Shown: piece after piece, positions 10,838 to 20,460 of the stretch
Numbering within the stretch: position 1 is the stretch's first letter
Layout: the number at the start of each line of letters is the position of its first letter
Assembly (NCBI GenBank): GCA_047967505.1
Contig: CM106538.1
Strand: one strand, 5' to 3'
Length of the DNA: 64,000 nt
DNA from: Dipteris shenzhenensis
Taxonomy: Eukaryota > Polypodiophyta > Polypodiopsida > Gleicheniales
Translations under genes and position numbers: made by a program
The notes under the pieces: generated by a model
Seen by the model: the letters and a program-made list of their open reading frames with translations, nothing else
Told to the model about the DNA's origin: nothing
Database searches by the model: none

Positions 10838-13800
10838 TCAAATAAGAGCATTTACATCAACTGTTTCATCTTGAGCCAAGTCTAAGGCGCCAAGCAAGTC
10901 TATCTCCAACTCTATACCGAGTTGATCTCCTATATCATCATCGTACTCTAGTATCGTAAGTTCACCTAAAAGTATTTGATCATCTTCTTCAATAAAGCTT
11001 AAGTGTGGTGATTGATCTTGATGATTGTTGTCTTCCTCGTCAATATCGTGATCTCCATCCTCCTCTCGTGCGATGTCATTATGTGCATCTTCCTCTTGCC
11101 TCATATGGTGATCTACATCTTCTTTGCTAGATTCATCAATTGGATCCGGCATTGGTAGTGGCATCTCCATATCCACATCTCGATCTTCAAAAATCTGCTT
11201 ACTTCGTGGTGCAACTTGGATCACGTACCACCATCTTGGATCAGAATGATCCGGATGAAAAACCACCTATATTGAAGATGAAAAATCACGTGCCAAATGT
11301 CGTCGATTATATATATATCAATGGACTTTAAAAACGAAAGCTTCGACTAATTAAATCATTAGTATGCACCTGCTCATAGTGCTCGGGAAGAACAAAAGTA
11401 TCACTTTCATCGGTCTAATGTTTGGTGGAGTCTATTGCAAAGAGACCGCTACTATCTTTTCTCATTGTCGCATGGGGACCGTTGTAAGTAGTTCTAAACC
11501 ATTTTACATCAAGAATGAAAATAGTAAATCGTCTGAAATCAATTTCATAGATGTCGCATATGGTTCCACAATAGTCCAACTGTGAGGAGAGAAGATTGGT
11601 ATCCGAAGCACTTGCTCGGCTATCTTGTGTGAAGTTAGCCATGACTCCACAATCATACGTGACTCTCTTTGAATCGATGCGTTCCACGCGAAAATGTCAT
11701 CCATATGACCATAATGCACGGTACTTTTTGTACTGTAAAAGAGCATCATTAAAACAATGAAGATGCACCTATTTTATAGCATATATTGCCACAAATAATT
11801 ACTTAATTACGTCAAGAGATAAGAAACTTACATGCACCATACATCCAGATGATAACTCCCACTCGCGCTCGTTTATTGTCTCTCCATCACGTTCGGCTTT
11901 ACGTACAGCCAGTTGTAGCCAATCAAGTGACATGTGAGTAGGGAGAAGAGCCAGATCTCGTGGATATGGTTTTGATCGCTTGTACATTACTCTAAATCTC
12001 GTCCTTGCATTTATTCTTTCTGCTTTGGCCACTTCATATCTCTCAATCCACTTCTGCATCTCAGGGCTATTGAGGATACAAAACTTATTGAATTTCTCCA
12101 TTTTCTCTTCGCTCATCTTTCTTTCAATCCCTTTTCCTTGGGGGACCTCGCCAATGATGCGATCATCATCCTTGTTGTGCCAAGCTTGCGGCATATCAGG
12201 ATCCGTGGATGCAAGAAACTCTGTGATATATACTAATGACTCTTGCACAAGCCATCCCTCTGCCATGCTTGCTTCCGGTCTTGCTCTTTGTCTTACAAAC
12301 CCCTTTAAAGTTTTCATAAACCGCTCGAGAAAAAACATCCATCGATTATGAACGGTACCTGCTATAGCCACCTCATCAACTATGTGCACAAGCAAGTGGA
12401 CTTGAGTTGTCATAATGCTTGAGGGAAAGTGCTTCTCAAGCAAGCATACGGCTTCGATGGATTCCACCCTAGCCTTCTCGATGCTCGATATAGAGATCTC
12501 CTTTTGAGATATCCACCTATTTCACATGTCCATGCATATGTAAGATATTTGAGATATCTACCTATTTCACATGTCCATGAAGAAAATACATAATGCGAAT
12601 TGATAGTAAGCATACCTCACAATACCACAGATCTTGAATATAGCATTTCTAACATCTTCTTGTAAGCACCCTTTTATTGTAATTGGAAGGATGAACTATC
12701 AAAGCAACAATGAAATCATGTCAACAATATAACATAATAATAATTACGCTAACGCATCACTATTATCGGTACACTAATTCTACTTAGAATACCTGTAAGA
12801 CCTTGTGCCAATCATGGGACTTGAGGCCACTAAGCTTATTGTCCTTTGAAAATGCTCCTTTCAAGCAACGCATGTACCCTGTTGGTGTTTGAAAAGAGGC
12901 AATGTCTGCCTTGATCGCTGCCTCCTCCCTCGTAGAGAGGATCCACGTTGCTTTCGGGAGGACAACTTTTCCTGAAGCATGCACTTGGGGCCACAAACGA
13001 GACATCCTATTCATAGCACGCAAGTCTTCTTGCACTCCTCTCGAGTCCTTGGAACCAACCAAGTGTGCCCAAATGGTAGCCCCCACATTCTTGAAGATAT
13101 GCATGGGATCCAAGAGATGATTGATTTGTAACTGACCCCAATAAGGAAGCTCATGAAAGATCGATAGCCTCTTCATACCAGGAGGAGGTTCCTCTCCATT
13201 CTCCCTCCAAGCTTGAATTCAATCACTTGCTTTCAAATATGATGGTGGTGGATCAAGCTGACCTCCACGTGCGAGATGGTCGAGCGGAAGGTATCGAGCA
13301 TGACCTTCATAAACATTTTTCCTCATATGTTTGGAGTAGCGTGCAAGCGATTTCAGAGCGGGTCCACAAACAGGACAAGCATGATACCCACTTGTAACAA
13401 GTCCTGCACGCATGCATGAATATGTTAGTACAAGACATGCGTGTAAAAGAGAGTAAAAAAAGCATAATCCCTCATTGTACATGTAAAGACATAACCACGT
13501 ACCTGCGCACTCTCCATATCCTGGGTAGTCATGCATGGTCCACATCAAGATACCCCTGACCAAAATATCATTGGTATGCCTAGGAGCTCTGGAAATATCG
13601 AAGACCTACACTCCTCTCCATAATATCTGTAACTCCTCTATCAAAGGTGCCATGTACACGTCCATGTTTTTTGCCTTGTACTTTCCTGGCACAAGTAGTG
13701 CAAACATGAGGTGTCCCTTTTTTATTGTTAGCCATGGTGGGATATTGTAATTCACCACGACTATGGGCCATGTCGACCAAGATGTCGAGCGTAACCCGAA

Positions 13801-14990
13801 AGGATTCATGCCGTCCATGGCTAGCCCAAGATGTAAGTTGCGTGGCTCCCTCGCAACGTCCGGCCATTGATTATCTCTGTGCTTCCAAGCTGCACAATCT
13901 GCGGGAATCCTCAATGTGTGATCAGTGGACCGATGAGATGCATGCCATGTCATCAACTCCGCTATGGATTTGCATCGAAACATGTGTTGTATTCTTGCAA
14001 TGATGGGAAAGTGTCTTAAGACCTTTACCGGTATCCGCTCACCCTGCAAGTCATCTCTATATCGTTGTTCCCCACACTTTGGACAACTAGCCAAATCTCC
14101 ATGCTCACGACGAAAGAGAATACAATCATTACGGCAAGCATGGATGGTATCATAATCCATACCCACCATTGTCAGCATCTTTTTCGCTTCATCTCTTGAT
14201 GCGGGCATGGTATTTGGTGCAGGCAACATCTTCTGGAGCAACCTATGACAAAGACACTATCCAAATGATGATTCTCAAAACAAACAATATCCAAATAATG
14301 AGTCAAATTAATGCAAGGGCTAACCTCATTAAGGCCGAGACACTTGTATCCGACCACCCATACTGTACTTGTAGATTCAAGATTGAGAGACAAGCACGTA
14401 GTTTAGACATCCTAGCACCCTCGTACAATTGTGTTGATTGCAACTCTCACATTTTGACCTCAGACTCTAACATCACGTGTACGTGGGATGTAGTGCCCCT
14501 AAAAATGGAATCCATCATGTCGACCATACCCTCGTCGTCATCCGGGAGACTATAGTCTTGTTGAAAGTGAGAAGGTATATGTGTACCCTCGTCACCCTCC
14601 TCATCCTGTCATAAGCTCATTCGTGTAAATATAAGATCTTCTATTTCCTGGTATACAATAAGATTGCGAACTTAAATAGCTTTGACTAACCGATGATCCA
14701 TCAACATGTGCAACACCAACGGGGGGTACTAGTTCCGGCTCCTCCCCATACATCCGCAAGTGGCGCATGATAATACGACGTTGATGTCGTACCTCTCGCT
14801 TGCAATGAGTGCAATGACAGTATAACCTCTCCGTAAGCCACTTCGTGCTCCCGGGCGTTGGCGCATCATCGGGGATGATCTTCCACTCGTCCCTTCCATC
14901 TATACTTATAAAATCACAACATAAGCATGAAGAGGAGATATTGACAATTATAAGCATAGCATGTTTAATTTGAGCTTCTCTTGACAATTA
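10838..14990 (-). pseudogene. TNP2-type CACTA transposase gene, near-intact with stops
   Basis: Multi-exon gene read leftwards. A Cys/His segment (CHCTHCKREVRHQ) near 14810 comes first, then YEGARMSKLRACL near 14440. The TNP2 catalytic domain follows: MDYDTIHACRNDCILFRREH near 14155, MDGMNPFG near 13810 (candidate catalytic Asp), MWTMHDYPGYG near 13540 and GYHACPVCG near 13385. DUF4218-like sequence (CLLEKHFPSS and FLERFMKTLKGFVR) lies at 12830-12220, and DUF4216-like sequence (DYCGTICDIYEIDF, then WWYVIQVAPR) at 11690-11180. An acidic tail ends at 10838. A clean GT-AG intron occupies 13404-13502, and a GTAAGT donor is seen near 11832. Two in-frame stops (13606-13608 TAG; 13219-13221 TGA) break the catalytic region in what is otherwise one continuous frame from 14241 to 12784. 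The product would cut and rejoin the element ends in the nucleus. Confidence 0.88.
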
Positions 14991-15081
14991 TAAGCTATAT
15001 AGTAAGAGGAAATATTGACAATTATAAACATAGCATGTGTGAGCTTCACATGAGGCCATATAAAAAAAATGAACAGTAAGC

Positions 15082-15147
15082 GTCGCTATATAGCGACGCT
15101 CTTTTTCGTCGCTATATAGCGACGAATAAGGGTCGCTATATAGCGAC
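15082..15147. repeat. Central cluster of three GTCGCTATATAGCGAC palindromes
   Basis: Perfect copies start at 15082, 15108 and 15132, spaced 24 and 26 bases as at the element ends. They sit about 100 bases upstream of the first recognisable transposase exon and in the shared upstream region of the two divergent genes. A position in a promoter suggests self-regulation, but that is inference. Confidence 0.95.
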
Positions 15148-15692
15148 GCTGTGGGTTAAAACCCGATGAAATGCCGAAACGCGCGGCGTTTTGCTTTATC
15201 TATTCCCTAATCTCTCAAGTAAGAAACCCAAAATCTCCTCCCACCTATTTTCGACGACCTCCCATCTATTCCAAGCAACCTCTCACTCTATTTTCCACTC
15301 CTCACCCTTCTCCTACCTCTTGTGCTCCAAATCTCTCCTTTTCCCCTCCTTTTCCCTCTTTGGTTTCCTGAAAGAAAGATCTTCAAGAGGTGAGTTTGTT
15401 TCAACAATATAGGTTGTTTGTTTGTTAGCTTTAGCTTTGTGAGTGTTTCTACTTGTATTGCTAAACCTATAAACTAGTTTTCATGCTTGATTTGAAAGGA
15501 TTGAAACAAAAAACAAGATTTCAAGAAAGAAAGAAAGAAAACTCACCTCTTTTTTCTGTATTTCTCTTCCTTCTCTTTCTCCTTGTCTCCTCAATCTCCT
15601 CCTTTCCTTGTCTCCTCAATCTCCTCCCTTCAAGAAGTTTCTTTTGTAATCTCCTCTTTCCACTAACATCTTATTTGAAAAAATGGGTTGTA

Positions 15693-15780
15693 TTCTCTCT
15701 TTTGTAGGGCCAGTCCACTACACCGAGCAGGACATACTCTCTCTTTTGTAGGGCCAGTCCACTACACCGAGCGGGACATA
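15693..15780. repeat. 44-bp tandem duplication
   Basis: Two adjacent copies of a CTCTCTTTTGTAGGGCCAGT unit continuing with CCACTACACCGAGC, differing by about one base (GCAGG/GCGGG). No coding function is apparent; it lies in the long leader of the plus-strand CACTA gene. Confidence 0.9.
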
Positions 15781-15841
15781 CTTTTACAGGTAAGTGCTTC
15801 CTCTTCTTTCCATTTATTATTTCTGCATTTTCATTGGCCTA

Positions 15842-15866
15842 CAGCTAGCGCCTTAAGCGCTAGCTG
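15842..15866. repeat. Short perfect hairpin
   Basis: CAGCTAGCGC and GCGCTAGCTG form a perfect 10-bp inverted repeat around the 5-base loop CTTAA. Confidence 0.85.
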
Positions 15867-15879
15867 CAGTGATGGGCGT

Positions 15880-16170
15880 AGGAACCCTCTCTTCCCCTCT
15901 CTCTCTTTCCTTCTTCCCCCTTCTCTTTTTCTCCTTTTTCCCCCTTCTCTTTTTTCCCTCTTCTCTTATTCTCTCTTTCCCCCCTCATCTCTTTTCCCCC
16001 TTCTCTTTTTTCCCTCTTCTCTTATTCTCTCTTTCCCCCTTCTCTCTTTCCCCCTCATCTCTTTTCCCTTCTCTCTTTCCTTTCCCTCTTATTCTCTATT
16101 TCCTTTCCCTCTTATTCTCTTATGCTTATGCTTCTCTCATTCCCCCTTCTCTATTTCCCTCTTCTCTCAT
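15880..16170. repeat. Polypyrimidine tract (CTCTTTTTCCCC)
   Basis: Almost uninterrupted T/C sequence made of TTCTCTTTTTCCCCC-like words; a similar tract runs from 17560 to 17775. The two flank the hairpin array between them. ORFs across the tract encode Ser/Leu/Phe/Pro runs and are not genes. Confidence 0.9.
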
Positions 16171-16179
16171 TCGCATAAG

Positions 16180-17560
16180 CTCTTTTTCCGCATGAGCATG
16201 AGCATGAGCTTTTGCTTATGCTTATGCTTATGCATAAGCATAAGCATGAGCTCATGCTTATGCTCATGCATGAGCATGAGCTTATGCTTATGCATGAGCT
16301 TATGTGGAAATAGAGAATGAGAGAAGCTTATGCTTCTCTCATTCTCTATTTCCGCATAAGCTCCTTCTCTTTTTCCGCATAAGCTCCTCCTTCTCTTCTT
16401 ATGCATAAGCTCCTTCTCTTTTTCCGCATGAGCATAAGCATGAGCTTATGCTCATGCATGAGCATGAGCTTATGCTTCAGTTTCACGCATAAGCTTATGC
16501 GTGAGCTTATGCAGAAATAGAGAATGAGAGAAGCTTATGCTTCTCTCATTCTCTATTTCCGCATAAGCTCCTTCTCTTTTTCCGCATAAGCTCCTCCTTC
16601 TCTTTTTATGCATAAGCTCCTCCTTCTCTTTTTATGCATAAGCTCCTTCTCTTTTTCCGCATGAGCATGAGCATGAGCTTATGCTCATGCATGAGCATGA
16701 GCTTATGCGGAAATAGAGAATGAGAGAAGCTTATGCTTATCTCATTCTCTATTTCCGTATAAGCTCCTTCTCTTTTTCCGCATAAGCTCCTCCTTCTCTT
16801 CTTATGCATAAGCTCCTTCTCTTTTTCCGCATGAGCATAAGCATGAGCTTATGCTTATGCTTATGCTTATGCTCAAGCATAAGCATAAGCATAAGCTCAT
16901 GCTTATGCTCATGCATGAGCATGAGCTTATGCTTAAGTTTACGCATAAGCTTATGCTTCAGTTTCACGCATAAGCTTATGCGTGAGCTTATGCGGAAATA
17001 GAGAATGAGAGAAGCTTATGCTTCTCTCATTCTCTATTTCCGCATAAGCTCCTTCTCTTTTTCCGCATAAGCTCCTCCTCCTCTTTTTCGTGAGGAAAGC
17101 TTTTGCGGAAATAGAGAATGAGAGAAGCTTATGCGGAAATAGAGAATGAAATAAGCTTTTGCGTGAGCTTATGTGGAAACATGAGCATAAGCTCATGCTC
17201 ACCCATGAACATAAGCATAAGCTCATGCGGAAAAAGAGAAGGAGCTTATGCGGAAATAGAGAATGAGTTTCCGCATAAGCTTCTCTCCTTCTCTTTTTCC
17301 GCATAAGCTCCTTCTCTTTTTCCGCATGAGCATAAGCATGCGGAAACTCATTCTCTATTTTATGCATAAGCTCCTTCTCTATTTTCGATGCCTATGCTTA
17401 AGCATAAGCATAAGCATAAGCTCATGCTTATGCTCATGCATGAGCATGAGCTTATGCTTAAGTTTCCGCATAAGCTCATGCTTATGCGTGAGCTTATGCG
17501 AAAATAGAGAATGAGAGAAGCATAAGCTCATTCTCTATTTCCGCATAAGCTCATTCTCTA
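16180..17560. repeat. Hairpin-forming GCATAAGC/GCTTATGC array
   Basis: This 1.4-kb block is built from GCATGAGC, GCATAAGC and GCTTATGC hexamer-like words in both orientations, mixed with GGAAATAGAGAATGAGAGAA and its complement. Four 68-bp inverted repeats recur at 16296-16363, 16503-16570, 16699-16766 and 16984-17051. Each has 32-bp arms and a TTAT loop. The last is perfect; the others have one or two mismatches. The pieces between them are shuffled copies of the same modules. RNA from either strand would fold back strongly. The block lies between the polypyrimidine tracts, upstream of the plus-strand CACTA gene. No protein is encoded. Confidence 0.93.
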
Positions 17561-17848
17561 TTTCCCACTCTATTTCCCCCTTCTCTCATTTCCCCCTTCT
17601 CTCCTTCTCTATTTTTCCTCATCTCTTTCCCCTTCTCTATTTCCCCCTTCTCTCATTCTCTATTTCCTCATTCTCATTCTTTTCTTTCCTTTCCATCTTC
17701 TTTCCCTCTATCCTTTCCCTCTTCTTTCCCTCTTTCCTTTCCCTCTTCTTTCCTTTCCCTCTTCTTTCTTCTTACCTATGCCTATGCCTATGAGAATGCT
17801 CATGTTTGTTTTTTGTTTTCTGTTTTCGTGTTTGTGTCTATGTTAGAC

Positions 17849-19440
17849 ATGGGATCACGTCGCTCATCCGACGAGTACGGACAGCCTCGCAGGAGGAGAG
17901 CTCACGATCTATATGCTCCAGAGGACTTTGATTCCTCTCAGGCGACTACCCCGAGGACTACCCCTGGTCCGACTCCTCTCGGTCCTAGCACTGCGACTAC
18001 CCCTGGTCCGACCCCTCTTCCACGTAGCACTGTGACTACCCCTCAGGGAACTCCTTTGCTAGCCGTGCATGGCTTTGTCGGGACTCCTGACGAGTTTGTA
18101 GCGCAGATGAGTGATGAGGAGGCAGCAAGATTCTTCTCTCTGCTCTCTCAGAGGACCTCTGCAATTCCTTCCCCTACACCGACGGGTGGACGTACTGCCC
18201 AGCCATCCCCTCGCGTCCCTTCGACCGCGGGATCATCACCTGCGCATGCCTCCCGCAAGGGAAGGAAGAGTAGGATGGGCGGCTCATGTTGTGCTGACTC
18301 AGGAGATGTAGACGAGTCAGCACACTCACGCTCCTTTAGGTCTCCACTTGGTCCGGAGACACAGTATCAGTCAGGTCCCTTTTCCTCTCCTACTCCCACT
18401 ACTACTCCTTGATCCGGAACCTCGATCCGGAAGCGATCGCGCAGCTTCCACTCCTTCAGACTCTGCTATCGTCAGTCCCCCTTACTCATCGGGGGATCTC
18501 TCCTATCAAATCACATCTGCCGGAGAGATAATAGAAGACAAAAAGGGCAAAGCAGTGATGGCCACCATGAGGAGGTTGATGAGTCATCACTTCAAGAGCG
18601 GCATAAATATCGATTGGCGGTATCAAGATGCCCAAAAGAAGCAGGCGGTGATCGATGAGTTAAAACAAAGATACCCTAATCTGCCAAATGTGGAGTTTAA
18701 TAACAATTATATGCTCGAGCACATGGGTTTGGTCCTAAAGCATCGCAGATCAACCTTGCGTACTTCCATTACAAAGGGGTTGGCTAAACCCAGCTGGGCA
18801 GACAAAGCTGATTGGAAGTACTTCAAGAAGCAACATAGGGACCATCCCGAAATGTTCGAGGGTTAGAGGAGGGCTGCAAAGAGACGGCTGGACGTCGTAG
18901 GTACTTCGCACTTTGGTGCAGGCGGACGGTATGCATTCGAGGCAACTGTGGTAAGTCTACTTCTTCCCATTTAATGTATTGTTCTATTTGTTTTACTTAC
19001 ATATTACATGCACTTTAGCTAACTCTAACTCTCGTAAATTGGATCCACAGCAAGCTGCGATGGGTCATCTTCCTACGGATGCAGAGACACGGCACGCATT
19101 TCAAATAGGAACAAAGCCGTGGTTCATTGAGCAAGAGGCAATGGGAGTGACAGTCGATTGGGATTAGGTGGCTGCTCGCACGGTATAAGTTTACTCCTAC
19201 TTGTAATCTCACTTTTTAATTTAAGTTCCAATCTAATTTTTGATTTATATGGTTCACTCTTAGGGTCAAAGCTCAAGCGTCCCATCATCGGAGACGAGCG
19301 ATCAACAGGGGCAAGGATCGGACGCAGGTGCCGAGGATGAGGGAGAAGACGCAGGTGTCGAGGACGAGGGAGAAGACGCAGGTGTCGAGGACCAAGGAAC
19401 AGGCCAACAAGACGAAGATGATTCGGATTCGGATGAGTAG
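17849..19440 (+). pseudogene. Second CACTA gene (Ptta/En/Spm family), broken
   Basis: The frame starts MGSRRSSDEYGQPRRRRAH at 17849 (an in-frame ATG at 17813 gives 12 more residues). A Thr/Pro/Ser-rich region is followed by a conserved segment with ELKQRYPNLPNVEF, LKHRRSTLRTSI and WADKADWKYFKKQH (18530-18860), as in the plant Ptta/En/Spm transposase family. A further exon after a GTAAG...CAG intron (about 18952-19050) carries GHLPTDAETRHAFQIGTKPW. The last exon (19264-19440) is acidic with EDEGEDAGV repeats. Lesions: an extra T near 18408 shifts the frame, and stops lie at 18864 and 19165. In En/Spm the second protein binds subterminal repeats and assists excision; binding to the 16-bp palindromes here is inference. 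Confidence 0.8.
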
Positions 19441-19629
19441 TGGTAGTAGCATTTTGTATATCCACTCGTTTGAGCAATTTTGTATCGCCCTTTCACAGGG
19501 TAATTTTGTTACAAACACAGTTGTATATGTATATGCATTTCTTCCTCATCGTTCACAAGAACAATTTTGTATCACCCTGCAAGCAAGGGAAATTTTGTTA
19601 TAAAAAACTTTCTTCTGTAATTACAAAAA

Positions 19630-19698
19630 AAAAAAAGGATTAGTGGGGCTAAACAGGGCCAAAAGGAAGCCCTGTTTAGCCCCACTAATCCTTTTTTT
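19630..19698. repeat. Perfect 30-bp-arm hairpin near CACTA right end
   Basis: The arm 19630-19659 (A-run, then GGATTAGTGGGGCTAAACAG) is perfectly complementary to 19669-19698, separated by the 9-base loop CAAAAGGAA. It lies about 190 bases past the stop of the plus-strand gene and 15 bases before the right palindrome cluster. It may be a transcript-end structure, a small RNA precursor or a tiny foldback insertion. Confidence 0.93.
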
Positions 19699-19712
19699 AA
19701 CTTCTGTTAATC

Positions 19713-19831
19713 GTCGCTATATAGCGACGTTTACCAGTGTCGCTATATAGCGACGATTAACAGAGTCGCTATATAGCGACGTTTTAATCGTCGCTATATA
19801 GCGACGATTATCAGCGTCGCTATATAGCGAC
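19713..19831. repeat. Right cluster of five GTCGCTATATAGCGAC palindromes
   Basis: Perfect copies start at 19713, 19739, 19765, 19790 and 19816, spaced 25-26 bases. Half-sites follow to about 19885. It mirrors the left cluster in copy number and spacing. Confidence 0.95.
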
Positions 19832-19961
19832 GGTTTATAGCGACGCTTCTTTTCCGACGATTTTAACGACTTTTATAGCGACCTTTGTGCCCGTGAAAAA
19901 AAAAAATTTAATGTAAAAAGCGTCGGTATTTCCGTCGGAAAATGGCCTATGCCTTGTAGTG

Positions 19962-20460
19962 AAAGGTTCATGAGTCAAATGCTCAAGCCTTACTTGGGAA
20001 AGTTCATAAGGGTGTTTTTGGATGATTTTTGCATTTATTCTCGGTGCATGGATCACATGGAGAAGTTAAAGATGGCCATAGCTAGGATTGATGAAGAAAA
20101 AGGTTGTCTAAATCCTAGCAAGTGTCATTTGGATCAAACAAAAGTAGCCTTGTTGGGGCATATTATGTCTGAAGAAGGCCTACAAATGGATCCTGACAAG
20201 GTTCAAGCAATCATGGCATTGCCAAGTCCTGAGAATGTCACTGGTGTTAGCAGAATTCTAGGGAAAAGCAAGTATTATCAATGCTTTTGTGATGATTTCA
20301 CAGAGATAGTGCATCCCATGAACTTATTGACAAGAAAAGGAGTTTCTTTCCAATGGGGTGTGGAGCAACAAGAGTCTTTTTAGCAACTTGAGGCCATGAG
20401 TAAGGCCCAATATTGTAGCCCCCTGATTGTCTCAACACTTGAAATTGACACGGGTATGGT
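19962..20460 (+). pseudogene. Ty3/gypsy reverse transcriptase, 3' part
   Basis: Directly after the CACTA target duplication the gypsy frame resumes as RFMSQMLKPYLGKF and then VFLDDFCIYS, which holds the catalytic Asp pair. It continues through CHLDQTKVALLGHIMSEEGL and KVQAIMALPSPENV to FQWGVEQQESF, where a TAG stop (20381-20383) closes it. Homology fades by 20460, before a convincing RNase H or any integrase. It is the downstream half of the gene ending at 10426. Confidence 0.92.

Larger units (their letters stand above)
10427..19961. mobile_element. CACTA (En/Spm) DNA transposon, 9535 bp
   Basis: The left end is CACTACTACACACGCATCC, and the right end read inward is CACTACAAGGCATAGGCC, so both start CACTAC. 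The 3-bp target duplication is AAA (10424-10426 and 19962-19964), the length typical of the superfamily. Removing the element and one AAA rejoins the host gypsy reverse transcriptase in frame, which fixes both borders. Inside are a TNP2-type transposase on the minus strand and a second CACTA gene (Ptta/En/Spm family) on the plus strand, transcribed away from each other. Subterminal regions carry GTCGCTA/TAGCGAC motifs, a known trait of plant CACTA elements, here as full 16-bp palindromes. Both genes carry stops, so this copy is probably not autonomous. Confidence 0.95.

Noticed and set aside
15688-16320. A 210-codon Ser/Leu/Phe-rich plus-strand ORF
   Set aside because: It is a reading of the polypyrimidine tract and GCTTATGC array; it has no domain and its composition follows the repeat.
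16167-17514. Met/His/Lys/Leu-rich ORFs on both strands
   Set aside because: The same hexamer repeats produce them in every frame; they are not genes.
10523-19831. Regularly spaced palindromes resembling a CRISPR array
   Set aside because: The gaps are only 8-11 bases, the repeat is a perfect palindrome, there are no cas genes, and the clusters sit at transposon ends in a plant genome.
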